Source of the DNA: Streptomyces misionensis
GTDB lineage: Bacteria > Actinomycetota > Actinomycetes > Streptomycetales > Streptomycetaceae
Reading direction: 5' to 3'
DNA length: 64,000 nucleotides
NCBI RefSeq assembly: GCF_900104815.1
Contig: NZ_FNTD01000004.1
Coordinates: 6,137,001 to 6,201,000, forward strand
The notes under the pieces were generated by a model. The model did not search any database and had not been told where the DNA came from. It was given only the letters and a program-made list of their open reading frames with translations. Within the stretch, counting starts at the first letter, position 1. Each line of letters begins with the position of its first letter. Positions 9,901 through 18,051 of the stretch are shown in pieces. The position numbers and the translations under genes were made by a program.

Positions 9901-10709
9901 AACGCCCGGCCCTTCGCCGTGTGCCGGCCGGCGTAGCGCAGCGCCCGCGTGCCGGTGAACCCGACGCGCGCCTTGGCCGTCGGCGAGGCGGTCGGGCCCT
10001 TGTCGGTCAGCGTCAGCATGTCCTGCGGCACCGGGCCGCCGCCGTCGCCGGTGGACAACTGCACATCGGCGAGCTGGAGGATGTCCGGCGCGCCGTTGTT
10101 CCGGCTCACCTCCAGCCGGAAGTGCTGGTACTCGGCGGGATCGCCGAGGTCGTACGTCCTGGTCTGGAAGCGTTCGGAGAAGGTCTGCCCCGAGCGGGTG
10201 TCCAGGCTCTTCCAGTCCTTGCCGTCGGTGGAGCCGAGCAGCGTCCAGTCCCTCGGGTCGCGTTCGGCGGCGTCATTGGCCGAGGTCAGCGCGTAGTCCG
10301 CCACCTTGACCGGCTTGTCCAGGTCGAACTCCACCCAGCCGGTGGGCTGGAAGGTCAGCCACTTGGTGCCCGGCTCGCCGTCGACCAGGTTCTCCTTCAC
10401 CTCGCCCGCGCCCGTGTTCTCGCCGCTCGCGCGGACGTCGGTGACGTGGTCGTTCACATTGCCCGGTATCCCCGTGCTGTAGCCGCCGTCCACGCCCGAG
10501 GCCCGCGGGGTGCCGTCCGGGCCGGTGTCGACGGTGCTCAGCCAGTCCGGTGCGGGATCGCCCGCCTCGAACGAGGACGCGAATTCCCGGTCGGCCGCCG
10601 GGGCCTTGGCGGGCACCGCGACCGCGGCGCCCTGTGCGCCGGCGGCCATGGCGAAGGCGGCCGTGAGTACGACCGCCCGGCCCCATCTGTGCCGAGTTCT
10701 CCGCTGCAT
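6906..10709 (-). CDS. Secreted GH92 family alpha-mannosidase with discoidin-type domains
   Basis: 1267 residues. The N-terminus is a signal peptide (RRTRHRWGRAVVLTAAFAMA, cleavage near AVA). An F5/8-type (discoidin/CBM32-like) domain follows at about 75-220, a second lectin-like region at about 230-390, the GH92 catalytic region at about 400-1130, and another discoidin-like domain at the C-terminus. GH92 hallmarks include NNGFWDTYRTTWP, GYHGDEDNGEQSGWFLFSAL, and YAIGSPLFKKATVHLENG. GH92 enzymes are calcium-dependent exo-alpha-mannosidases acting on N-glycan or yeast mannan. The gene is divergent from the ngc transporter, suggesting linked glycan scavenging. Confidence 0.92.
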   Translation of the reverse strand: MQRRTRHRWGRAVVLTAAFAMAAGAQGAAVAVPAKAPAADREFASSFEAGDPAPDWLSTVDTGPDGTPRASGVDGGYSTGIPGNVNDHVTDVRASGENTGAGEVKENLVDGEPGTKWLTFQPTGWVEFDLDKPVKVADYALTSANDAAERDPRDWTLLGSTDGKDWKSLDTRSGQTFSERFQTRTYDLGDPAEYQHFRLEVSRNNGAPDILQLADVQLSTGDGGGPVPQDMLTLTDKGPTASPTAKARVGFTGTRALRYAGRHTAKGRAFSYNKVFDVHVKVGRDTQLSYRVFPSMADGDRDYDATNVSLDLAFTDGTYLSDLGALDQHGFPLSPRGQGAAKSLYVNQWNNVVSRIGSVAAGKTVDRILVGYDSPSGPAKFRGWIDDVSLKPAAPKKPKAHLSDYALTTRGTNSSGSFSRGNNFPATALPHGFNFWTPVTNASSLSWLYEYAHANNDANLPTIQAFSASHEPSPWMGDRQTFQVMPSAAAGTPDTGREARELAFRHENETARPYYYGVRFENGLKAEMTPTDHAAVLRFTYPGSDASVLFDNVTEQAGLTLDKEHGTVTGYSDVKSGLSTGATRLFVYGEFDRRVTDGASSGVKGYLRFAAGAGHTVTLRLATSLISVDQAKANLRQEIPPGTSFDTVKARAQRVWDRLLGKVEVEGATPDQLTTLYSSMYRLYLYPNSGYEKVDGENRYASPFSPMQSQDTPTHTGAKIVDGTVYVNNGFWDTYRTTWPAYSLLTPSQAGAMVDGFVQQYKDGGWTSRWSSPGYADLMTGTSSDVAFADAYVKGVKFDAKAAYQAALKNATVVPPASGVGRKGMSTSPFLGYTDTGTAEGLSWAMEGYVNDYGIAEMGRALYEKTGEKHYKEESDYFLNRARDYVNLFDPAAGFFQGKDAQGNWRVKSGSYDPRVWGYDYTETNGWGYAFTAPQDTRGLANLYGGRQGLADKLDEFFATPETASPQFVGSYGGVIHEMTEARDVRMGMLGQSNQVAHHVSYMYDAAGQPWKTQATVREILSRLYLGSEIGQGYHGDEDNGEQSGWFLFSALGFYPLVMGSGEYAIGSPLFKKATVHLENGHDLVVNAPRNSARNVYVQSVTFNGRPWTSTSLPHSLLSKGGELTFAMGPRPSAWGSGKDAGPVSITRDDKAPTPRSDILEGDGPLFDNTSATEATVTSVALPASRSAKPLQYTLTSPADHTRAPAGWTLQGSDDGTTWRTLDRRSGESFTWDRQTRAFTIAAPGSYRAYRLVLDRPSTLAEVELLG

Positions 10710-10736
10710 CTACGGATTCCCTCCCTGCGCCGATCG

Positions 10737-10748
10737 GACAACGTTGTC
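10737..10748. promoter_or_regulatory. GACAACGTTGTC palindrome upstream of GH92
   Basis: A perfect 12-bp palindrome starts 28 bp upstream of the GH92 start codon. Its symmetric AACGTT-centred form resembles LacI-family operators for sugar genes. The regulator is not in the window. Confidence 0.5.
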
Positions 10749-10940
10749 AGTTCGGGGCGCAGGAACCAAGTAGGTGGTCAAGTGGCCGTTGGTGTCAAGG
10801 GTGTTGGGCGTGTCATTCCCGAGGTCGGGGCCGCGTTCTTTTTCCACGGACCGCTCACAGCCCGCCCATATGTCCGGGAGGTCTCAACTCGGAAAAGACC
10901 CGCCGGGAACTCTGCTTTCGATCTTGCTCAGCTGGCGGGA

Positions 10941-10956
10941 ACTGGACTATACCTGT
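10941..10956. promoter_or_regulatory. DasR-responsive-element-like site upstream of ngcE
   Basis: ACTGGACTATACCTGT agrees with the dre consensus A(C/G)TGGTCTAGACCA(C/G)T at 13 of 16 positions. It lies 134 bp upstream of the ngcE start, in the 380-bp gap between GH92 and ngcE. DasR is the GlcNAc-responsive GntR repressor of Streptomyces chitin and GlcNAc genes, so a site here fits. The rest of the gap shows no gene. Confidence 0.6.
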
Positions 10957-11089
10957 CGGCGCCCGGTACAAGAGCACTCCCGGCAGTACATGCACGAAGA
11001 ACTTCCTGCACCACCCAGCTTGACCCGACCGCGGTGCCGGGCAGGATCCGGTTCACCGCCTGAGTCCTGGAGAAGGCGAGGACTTGAGC

Positions 11090-12535
11090 ATGGGATCCAC
11101 TGCGCACCACGACCGTGAGGGTGTCGGCCGCCGCGATCTGATCAAGCGCTCCGCGGCGCTCGGCCTGGTGGCCGTCCCGGGGATGGGCCTGATGTCCGCC
11201 TGCGCGAGCAGCGGGGGCGGCGGCCAGAGCAAGGCCAAGGAGGGCAAGAAGACCGCGAAGAACCCACTCGGCGTGAACGACACCGCCAAGATGGAGTTCG
11301 TGCTGTTCGACGGCGGCTTCGGCAAGGAGTACGCCGAGGACGCGGTCAAGATCTACGAGAAGGACTTCCCGAAGGCCACGGTGAAGTTCTCCGCCACCCA
11401 GAAGATCCAGTCCACCCTCCAGCCCCGCTTCAACCAGGGCAACCCGCCGGACCTCATCGACAACTCCGGCGCCGAGCAGATGGACATGGGCGTCCTGGTC
11501 GGCAAGAACCAGCTGGCCGACCTCACCCCGCTGCTGGACGCGCCGTCGTACGACGACCCGAACAAGAAGGTCCGCGACACGCTGCGCCCCGGCATCGTGG
11601 AGATGGGCCAGTTCGACGGCAAGCCGGTGTGGATCTTCTATTACGCGTACACGGTGTACGGCGTCTGGTACTCGCAGAAGGCCCTCGACTCGCTCGACGC
11701 CGAGTACCCGAAGACCTGGGACGAGATGCTCCAGGTGTGCGAGAAGGCCAAGAAGAAGGGCATGGCGGGCTGGACGTACGCGGGCAAGTACCCGTACTAC
11801 ATCCCCTTCTCGCTCTACCCGATGATCGGCAAGGTCGGCGGCCGCGAGGTGCTGGACGCCATCGACAACCTGGAGCCGAACGCCTGGAAGCACCCGGCGG
11901 TCAAGACGTGCTTCGAGGCGTACTACGAGCTGTTCAAGAAGGGCTACATCCTCCGGGGCACCCCCGGCCTGGACCACATCCAGTCGCAGACCGCCTGGGC
12001 CAAGGGCGAGGCCCTGTTCATCCCCAACGGCTCCTGGGTGGAGAACGAGTCGGCCAACGTCATCCCGAAGGACTTCGACCTCGCGGTCTCGGCGCCCTCC
12101 GGCATCGACAGCAGCGACAAGATGCCCTTCGGCACCATCTGGGCCTCCGGCGGCGAGCCGTTCATCGTGCCCTCCAAGGCGGCGAACCCCGAAGGCGGCA
12201 TGGAGCAGCTGCGCATCATGCTGTCGGAGGCGTCCTCGAAGAACTTCACCGCCAAGGTGAAGTCGCTGACCGCCTACAACGGCGGCACCAGCGGCATCGA
12301 CCTCACCCCGGGCCTGAAGTCGGGCGTGGCGGCGCTCCAGCTGGCCGGTACCAATGTGGTGAACCCGCGGCTGCAGGACTGGTACGTGCAGCTCGAGAAG
12401 GAAAAGATCGGTGTGTCCGGTCTCGGCGAGATGATGGCGGGCCGGCTCACCCCGGCGGAGGCGATAAAGAAAATCCAGGGCTTCGCCGACGAGGCGGCCA
12501 AGGACACCTCCATCAAGCACTACAAGCACCAGTAA
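11090..12535 (+). CDS. ngcE: Sugar ABC transporter substrate-binding lipoprotein, NgcE type
   Basis: 481 residues. A Tat-type lipoprotein signal is visible: RRDLIKRSAALG at 14-25 and the lipobox LMSAC ending at Cys38, so it is exported folded and anchored to the outer face of the membrane. The rest is a family-1 extracellular solute-binding protein. By order with ngcF, ngcG and a ROK gene it is the homologue of NgcE, which binds N-acetylglucosamine or chitobiose. The ATG at 11090 is preferred over TTG at 11084 because GAGGAC sits correctly before it. Confidence 0.85.
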   Translation: MGSTAHHDREGVGRRDLIKRSAALGLVAVPGMGLMSACASSGGGGQSKAKEGKKTAKNPLGVNDTAKMEFVLFDGGFGKEYAEDAVKIYEKDFPKATVKFSATQKIQSTLQPRFNQGNPPDLIDNSGAEQMDMGVLVGKNQLADLTPLLDAPSYDDPNKKVRDTLRPGIVEMGQFDGKPVWIFYYAYTVYGVWYSQKALDSLDAEYPKTWDEMLQVCEKAKKKGMAGWTYAGKYPYYIPFSLYPMIGKVGGREVLDAIDNLEPNAWKHPAVKTCFEAYYELFKKGYILRGTPGLDHIQSQTAWAKGEALFIPNGSWVENESANVIPKDFDLAVSAPSGIDSSDKMPFGTIWASGGEPFIVPSKAANPEGGMEQLRIMLSEASSKNFTAKVKSLTAYNGGTSGIDLTPGLKSGVAALQLAGTNVVNPRLQDWYVQLEKEKIGVSGLGEMMAGRLTPAEAIKKIQGFADEAAKDTSIKHYKHQ

Positions 12536-12564
12536 CCAGCACCCCCGAACGCACCGGAGTGGCG

Positions 12565-13491
12565 ATGCAGCACGGCAAGTACCGGTTCATCGTGGGGTTT
12601 CTGGCAGTGCCCCTGGGACTGTACGCGCTCTTCGTGGTGTGGCCGTTCATCCAGTCCATCTATTACTCGTTCACGGACTGGACCGGCCTGAGCCCCGAAT
12701 TCAAGATGGTCGGTTTCGACAATTACCAGCGGATGCTGCACGACGACATCTTCTGGAAGTCGTTGCAGCACAGCCTGCTGTTCGCCCTGGTGCTGCCGGT
12801 CGTCACGATCAGCCTGGCGCTGTTCTTCGCCTTCATGATCAATGTGGGCGGGCGGCGCAGAAGGGGCGGCCCCGCGATCAGGGGGGTCCGGGGCTCCTCC
12901 TTCTACAAGATCGTCTATTTCTTCCCGCAGGTGCTGTCCATCGCGATCGTGGCGCTGCTGTTCCAGTTCGCGTACAACCCGGACAGCGGGGCGGTCAACT
13001 CGATCCTGCGGGGCATCGGGCTCGACCATGTCCAGCCGCTGTGGCTGGGCGACCCGAACCTCGCGCTGTGGTGTGTGATGGCGGTGCTCGTCTGGTCCAC
13101 GGTCGGCTTCTTCGTGGTGCTGTTCTCCGCGGGCATGGCCTCGATCCCGGCCGAGCTGTACGAGGCGGCGCTGATCGACGGCGCCAGCCGCTTCACCACC
13201 TTCTTCCGCATCACCCTGCCGCTGCTGTGGGACACCGTGCAGTCCGGCTGGGTCTACATGGGCATCCTCGCGCTGGGCGCCGAGTCGTTCGCGGTCGTAC
13301 AGATCATGACGACCGGACCGGGCGGGCCCGACTACTCGACCACGGTGCTGGTCCTGTACGTGTACCAGAAGGCGTTCCGGGACGGTCAGGCCGCCTACGC
13401 CACCACCATCGGCGTCGCCCTGCTGGTCGTCACGCTCGCGTTCGCGGCGATCGTGATGCGGCTGGGCCGTCGCGAGCGGCTGGAGTTCTGA
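12565..13491 (+). CDS. ngcF: Sugar ABC transporter permease NgcF
   Basis: 308 residues with six predicted helices and the MalF-type EAA loop EAALIDGASRFTTFFRITLP, which contacts the shared ATPase. No ATPase gene is in the operon; in Streptomyces such carbohydrate permeases use the multitask ATPase MsiK encoded elsewhere. It begins 30 bp after ngcE and ends 4 bp before ngcG. GGAG sits six bases before the ATG. Confidence 0.87.
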   Translation: MQHGKYRFIVGFLAVPLGLYALFVVWPFIQSIYYSFTDWTGLSPEFKMVGFDNYQRMLHDDIFWKSLQHSLLFALVLPVVTISLALFFAFMINVGGRRRRGGPAIRGVRGSSFYKIVYFFPQVLSIAIVALLFQFAYNPDSGAVNSILRGIGLDHVQPLWLGDPNLALWCVMAVLVWSTVGFFVVLFSAGMASIPAELYEAALIDGASRFTTFFRITLPLLWDTVQSGWVYMGILALGAESFAVVQIMTTGPGGPDYSTTVLVLYVYQKAFRDGQAAYATTIGVALLVVTLAFAAIVMRLGRRERLEF

Positions 13492-13495
13492 AGCG

Positions 13496-14419
13496 ATGAA
13501 GACGACCGAGACCCCCGCCCCGCCGCCGGCCGAGCCCGGCGCGAGCGTCTCCAAGACCCGGGCCCCGGCCCCGGGACCCGCCCCGCACAAGCGCGAGGGC
13601 GGCGTCCTCAACGTCTTCTCGCACGGCGTGCTGATCATCTGGGCGATCATGGTGGTCATGCCGCTGCTGTGGGCGGTGATGACGTCCTTCAAGAACGACA
13701 GCTCCATCTTCGGCTCGCCCTGGGCGCTGCCGGACCGGCTGCACTTCGAGAACTGGGCGCGGGCCTGGACCGACGCCAACATGAGCGGCTACTTCCTCAA
13801 CACCGTTCTGGTGGTCGGCGGTTCGCTCGTCGGCACCCTGGTGCTCGGCTCCATGGCGGCCTACGTCCTCGCCCGCTTCGACTTCCCGGGCAACCGCTTC
13901 ATCTACTACCTGTTCATCGGCGGCATGAGCTTCCCGATCATGCTGGCGCTGGTCCCGCTGTTCTACGTCGTGAACAACATGGGCCTGCTGAACACCATCC
14001 ACGGGCTGATCCTGGTCTACATCGCGTATTCGCTGCCGTTCACGGTCTTCTTCCTCACGGCGTTCTTCCGCACCCTGCCCACCTCGGTGGCGGAGGCGGC
14101 GTTCGTGGACGGGGCTTCGCATACGCGTACGTTCTTCCAGATCATGCTGCCCATGGCCAAGCCCGGTCTGATCAGCGTGGGCATCTTCAACTTCCTGGGC
14201 CAGTGGAACCAGTACATGCTGCCCACGGTCCTCAACACCGACCCGGACAAGAAGGTGCTCACCCAGGGCCTCGTCCAACTGGCGGTCAGCCAGGGCTACA
14301 AGGGTGACTGGTCGGGCCTGTTCGCGGGCCTGGTGATGGCCATGCTGCCGGTGCTCGGGGCGTACGTCGTCTTCCAGCGGCAGGTGGTCCAGGGGCTCAC
14401 CGCGGGGGCGCTCAAGTAG
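13496..14419 (+). CDS. ngcG: Sugar ABC transporter permease NgcG
   Basis: 307 residues. A Pro/Ala-rich cytoplasmic N-terminus of about 35 residues precedes six helices of MalG type, with the EAA loop EAAFVDGASHTRTFFQIMLP. It forms the heterodimeric channel with NgcF. It is the last gene of the operon and is followed by a hairpin. Confidence 0.87.
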   Translation: MKTTETPAPPPAEPGASVSKTRAPAPGPAPHKREGGVLNVFSHGVLIIWAIMVVMPLLWAVMTSFKNDSSIFGSPWALPDRLHFENWARAWTDANMSGYFLNTVLVVGGSLVGTLVLGSMAAYVLARFDFPGNRFIYYLFIGGMSFPIMLALVPLFYVVNNMGLLNTIHGLILVYIAYSLPFTVFFLTAFFRTLPTSVAEAAFVDGASHTRTFFQIMLPMAKPGLISVGIFNFLGQWNQYMLPTVLNTDPDKKVLTQGLVQLAVSQGYKGDWSGLFAGLVMAMLPVLGAYVVFQRQVVQGLTAGALK

Positions 14420-14457
14420 CGCCCCACCGGGTGGGATGGCCGAGCGTAATCGGCCGT

Positions 14458-14491
14458 GCGCACGCCGTTCCGGAATCCGGGCGGCGTGCGC
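14458..14491 (+). terminator. Hairpin after ngcG
   Basis: GCGCACGCCG (14458-14467) and CGGCGTGCGC (14482-14491) form a perfect 10-bp stem around a 14-nt loop that is itself partly self-complementary (CCGGAATCCGG). It separates ngcEFG from the ROK gene. Confidence 0.7.
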
Positions 14492-14618
14492 CGCCGTGTG
14501 CGGACCCTGATCCGGCTCAACCTCTTGACGTGAGTCGCCCCGAACGGCTCAGCTTAGAGTTCACTAGTTGGACATACACGGGGCCCCGCCGAAGCGGCCC
14601 CGCGCTCAGGAGGTCGTC

Positions 14619-15830
14619 GTGGAGACTCCAGGGTCGCAGTCGTCACTGCACCGAGCCAACCTGGAGCGGGTGGTACGGGCCGTCCGGCTGGCCGGGTCGC
14701 TCACGCAGGCGGAGATCGCACGGACGACGGGCCTGTCCGCCGCCACGGTCTCCAACATCGTGCGGGAGCTGAAGGACGGCGGGACGGTCGAGGTCACGCC
14801 CACCTCGGCCGGCGGGCGCCGGGCCCGCAGCGTCAGCCTCAGCGGGGACGCGGGCATCGTGATCGGGGTCGACTTCGGCCATATGCACCTGAGGGTCGCC
14901 GTCGGCAACCTCGCCCACCAGGTGCTGGCCGAGGAGGCCGAGCCGCTGGACGTGGACGCCTCCGCCGCGCAGGGCTTCGACCGGGCCGAAGAGCTGGTCA
15001 GCCGGCTGATCGCGGCCACCGGCGTCGACCGGTCCAAGGTCGCCGGGGTGGGTCTCGGCGTGCCCGGCCCGATCGACCTGGAGTCCGGCACCCTCGGCTC
15101 CACCGCCATCCTGCCCGGCTGGGGCGGCACCAAGCCCGCCGAGGAGCTGCGCGAACGCCTCGGCGTGCCGGTGCACGTGGACAACGACGCCAACCTGGGC
15201 GCCCTCGGCGAGCTGGTCTGGGGCAGCGGCAAGGGCGTGCGTGACCTCGCCTACATCAAGGTCGCCAGCGGTGTCGGCGCGGGCCTGGTGATCGACGGCA
15301 AGATCTACCGCGGTCCCGGCGGCACCGCGGGCGAGATCGGGCACATCACCCTCGACGAGTCCGGCCCGGTCTGCCGCTGCGGCAACCGCGGCTGCCTGGA
15401 GACCTTCGCCGCGGCCCGCTACGTGCTCCCGCTGCTCCAGCCGAGCCACGGACCGGACCTGACCATGGAGGGCGTCGTACGGCTCGCCAGGGAGGGTGAC
15501 CCCGGATGCCGCCGGGTGGTCGCCGACGTCGGCCGGCACATCGGCAGCGGTGTGGCCAACCTCTGCAATCTCCTCAACCCCAGCCGGGTGGTCCTCGGCG
15601 GTGATCTCGCCGAGGCCGGCGAGCTGGTCCTCGGGCCCATCCGAGAGTCCGTCAGCCGCTACGCCATCCCCAGCGCGGCCCGCCAACTCTCCGTACTTCC
15701 CGGGGCACTTGGCGGACGCGCCGAGGTGCTGGGCGCGCTCGCCCTGGCCCTGAGCGAGATGGGCGATTCGGCCCTTCTGGACGGTTCCGTCACCGGAGCC
15801 CCGACCGCCGCCACCCCTGCCTTCACTTAG
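14619..15830 (+). CDS. rok7B7: ROK-family transcriptional regulator, Rok7B7-like
   Basis: 403 residues. The N-terminal winged helix (about 10-70, LTQAEIARTTGLSAATVSNIV) is followed by an actin-like ROK domain with VIGVDFG and the zinc motif CRCGNRGCLE. The GTG at 14619 has GGAGG six bases upstream; an in-frame ATG at 14568 is less plausible. Its position between ngcEFG and xylFGH matches S. coelicolor Rok7B7, which is reported to control xylose transport, carbon catabolite repression and antibiotic production. The intact ROK sugar site (EIGHI) suggests that it still binds a sugar ligand. Confidence 0.85.
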   Translation: METPGSQSSLHRANLERVVRAVRLAGSLTQAEIARTTGLSAATVSNIVRELKDGGTVEVTPTSAGGRRARSVSLSGDAGIVIGVDFGHMHLRVAVGNLAHQVLAEEAEPLDVDASAAQGFDRAEELVSRLIAATGVDRSKVAGVGLGVPGPIDLESGTLGSTAILPGWGGTKPAEELRERLGVPVHVDNDANLGALGELVWGSGKGVRDLAYIKVASGVGAGLVIDGKIYRGPGGTAGEIGHITLDESGPVCRCGNRGCLETFAAARYVLPLLQPSHGPDLTMEGVVRLAREGDPGCRRVVADVGRHIGSGVANLCNLLNPSRVVLGGDLAEAGELVLGPIRESVSRYAIPSAARQLSVLPGALGGRAEVLGALALALSEMGDSALLDGSVTGAPTAATPAFT

Positions 15831-15952
15831 AGAACGGATGGCACCGTTGCCATCTCGTTAAGGATTTACTTCTTGACGTCGTACGTGTGGCCGAGTTGAC
15901 TTCCAGCCACCTCGGCCGCAACGACGCGGCCTCGTCAGGGAGGTTTTGAGAA

Positions 15953-17062
15953 GTGAACACGCGTATGCGTCGTGCGGCCTTCGCCGTTGCCGCTGGTGCC
16001 ATGGCCGTCTCGCTCGCCGCCTGTGGCAGCGCCAAGGAGTCCGGGGGCGGGTCCAAGACCACGGACAGCGCCAAGAAGGGCGACGCCATCAAGGTCGGTC
16101 TGCTCCTGCCGGAGAACCAGACCGCCCGTTACGAGAAGTTCGACCGCCCCTTGATCGAGAAGAAGGTCAAGGAGCTGACGAACGGCAAGGCCCAGGTGGT
16201 CTACGCCAACGCCAAGCAGGACGCGAGCACGCAGAACCAGCAGGTCGACACGATGATCACCAACAAGGTGGACGTGCTCATCGTGGACGCCGTGGACACG
16301 GCCGCCATCAAGAGCTCGGTGCAGAAGGCCAAGGACGCGGGCATCCCCGTCGTCGCCTACGACCGTCTCGCGCAGGGCCCGATCAGCGCCTACACCTCGT
16401 TCGACAACGAGACCGTCGGCAAGACCCAGGGCGAGGCCCTGCTGAAGGCCCTGGGCTCCAAGGCGAAGTCCGGCAAGATCGTCATGATGAACGGCTCCAT
16501 CACCGACCCGAACGCCGCGCAGTTCAAGAAGGGCGCCCACGAGGTGCTCGACGGCAAGGTGAACGTCGGCAAGGAGTACGACACCAAGGACTGGAAGCCG
16601 GAGAACGCCAACTCCAACATGGAGGCCGCGATCTCCGCGCTCGGCAAGAAGAACATCATCGGCGTCTACTCCGCCAACGACGGCATGGCCGGCGGTATCG
16701 TCACCGCCCTCAAGGCGGCCGGCATCTCCGTCCCGGTCACCGGCCAGGACGCGGAGCTCGCGGGTGTCCAGCGCATCGTCGCCGGCGACCAGTACATGAG
16801 CGTCTACAAGCCCTACGCCCCGGAGGCCGACGCGGCCGCCGAGATGGCCGTGGCCCTCGCCCAGGGCAAGTCGCTCGACTCCATCGCCAAGGACAAGGTC
16901 GACAGCCCGACCACCAAGCAGGTGCCGACCGTCATCCTCCCGGTCACCGCGCTGACCAAGGACAACATCAAGGACACCGTCGTCAAGGACGGCGTCTACA
17001 CGGCCGCCGACATCTGCACCTCGCAGTACAAGGCCGCCTGCGACAAGCTCGGCCTCAAGTAG
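15953..17062 (+). CDS. xylF: Xylose-type ABC transporter substrate-binding lipoprotein
   Basis: 369 residues. A lipoprotein signal ends in SLAAC with Cys24 as the lipidation site, followed by a periplasmic-binding-protein type-1 sugar-binding fold (IKVGLLLPENQTARYEKFDRP; VDVLIVDAVDTAA). The length and C-terminus (DICTSQYKAACDKLGLK) fit XylF. GGGAGG precedes the GTG start by about ten bases. It is the first gene of xylFGH and lies directly downstream of the ROK regulator. Confidence 0.87.
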   Translation: MNTRMRRAAFAVAAGAMAVSLAACGSAKESGGGSKTTDSAKKGDAIKVGLLLPENQTARYEKFDRPLIEKKVKELTNGKAQVVYANAKQDASTQNQQVDTMITNKVDVLIVDAVDTAAIKSSVQKAKDAGIPVVAYDRLAQGPISAYTSFDNETVGKTQGEALLKALGSKAKSGKIVMMNGSITDPNAAQFKKGAHEVLDGKVNVGKEYDTKDWKPENANSNMEAAISALGKKNIIGVYSANDGMAGGIVTALKAAGISVPVTGQDAELAGVQRIVAGDQYMSVYKPYAPEADAAAEMAVALAQGKSLDSIAKDKVDSPTTKQVPTVILPVTALTKDNIKDTVVKDGVYTAADICTSQYKAACDKLGLK

Positions 17063-17073
17063 GCCGCCGCAAC

Positions 17074-17143
17074 ACGCCCTCACTCCCGGGGAGTTCACCC
17101 CCGTAACCCCCCTGGGGTCCCCCCTCGTGAGAAGTGAGGGCGT
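17074..17143 (+). promoter_or_regulatory. Long inverted repeat between xylF and xylG
   Basis: ACGCCCTCACT (17074-17084) is perfectly repeated in reverse as AGTGAGGGCGT (17133-17143) around a 48-nt loop. It sits in a 206-bp gap inside the operon. Such a structure after a binding-protein gene usually protects the upstream mRNA or partly terminates, so that the binding protein outnumbers the ATPase and permease. That function is inferred. Confidence 0.55.
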
Positions 17144-17268
17144 CCCACTCTCCTCCGGCGCTCCGTGACACATACAGCCCCGCAAGCTCGGCGCGGGGCG
17201 CCGGACGGAACCCCCCAAACTCTCTGCACAACCTCCCGCCGGGTCAGGCGGCGAAGGAGATGGTTCAC

Positions 17269-18051
17269 GTGTCCGCTACGCCCGTGCTGGCGTTGCGCGG
17301 GGTCTCCAAGCGGTTCGGTGCCGTCCAGGCGCTCACCGACGTAGAGCTTGAGGTCCACGCCGGTGAGGTGGTCGCCCTGGTGGGCGACAACGGCGCCGGA
17401 AAGTCCACGCTGGTCAAGACGATCGCCGGCGTGCATCCCATCGACGAAGGCGTCATCGAATGGGAAGGCCGGGCCGTCCAGGTCAACCGGCCCAACGACG
17501 CCCAGGCGCTGGGCATCGCGACGGTCTACCAGGACCTCGCGCTGTGCGACAACATCGATGTCGTCGGCAACCTCTACCTCGGCCGGGAGCTGCGCAAGTA
17601 CGGCGTCCTGGACGAGGTCGAGATGGAGCGCCGCTCCCGCGCCCTGCTCGACCAGTTGTCGATCCGCATCCCCAGCGTCCGCATCCCGATCGCCTCCCTC
17701 TCCGGCGGTCAGCGCCAGGTGGTGGCCATCGCCCGCTCCATGCTCGGCGAGCCCAAGCTGGTCATCCTGGACGAGCCCACCGCGGCGCTCGGCGTCGAGC
17801 AGACCGCACAGGTGCTCGACCTGGTGGAGCGGCTGCGCGAGCGCGGCCACGCCGTCATCCTCATCAGCCACAACATGGCCGACGTCAAGGCCGTCGCCGA
17901 CAAGGTGGCGGTGCTGCGGCTCGGCCGCAACAACGGCGTGTTCGACGTCGCCTCGACGTCCCAGGAAGAGATCATCTCCGCCATCACCGGCGCCACGGAC
18001 AACGCCGTCACCCGGCGTGCGGCGCGCACCACCAAGGAGGTCCAGAAGTGA
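17269..18051 (+). CDS. xylG: Sugar ABC transporter ATP-binding protein, single-domain XylG
   Basis: 260 residues with one nucleotide-binding domain: Walker A GDNGAGKST at 39-47, signature SLSGGQRQ near 145, Walker B LVILDEPTAAL near 163, and a switch His in LISHNMAD. Enteric XylG/RbsA proteins carry two such domains in about 500 residues, so this half-size form must work as a homodimer. The GTG at 17269 is chosen over ATG at 17260 because AAGGAGA lies eight bases before the GTG and abuts the ATG. The stop overlaps xylH (GTGA). Confidence 0.88.
   Translation: MSATPVLALRGVSKRFGAVQALTDVELEVHAGEVVALVGDNGAGKSTLVKTIAGVHPIDEGVIEWEGRAVQVNRPNDAQALGIATVYQDLALCDNIDVVGNLYLGRELRKYGVLDEVEMERRSRALLDQLSIRIPSVRIPIASLSGGQRQVVAIARSMLGEPKLVILDEPTAALGVEQTAQVLDLVERLRERGHAVILISHNMADVKAVADKVAVLRLGRNNGVFDVASTSQEEIISAITGATDNAVTRRAARTTKEVQK

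Noticed and set aside
6771..11063. A 1430-codon plus-strand open frame opposite the GH92 gene
   Set aside because: It is the high-GC antisense shadow of a strongly supported glycosidase; its translation is Arg/Val/His-rich, with no domain and no ribosome site.
14523..15885. TTGACGT upstream of both the ROK gene and xylF as a shared ROK-binding site
   Set aside because: The shared stretch is only about seven bases, and the surroundings do not agree; it may just be a -35-like element.
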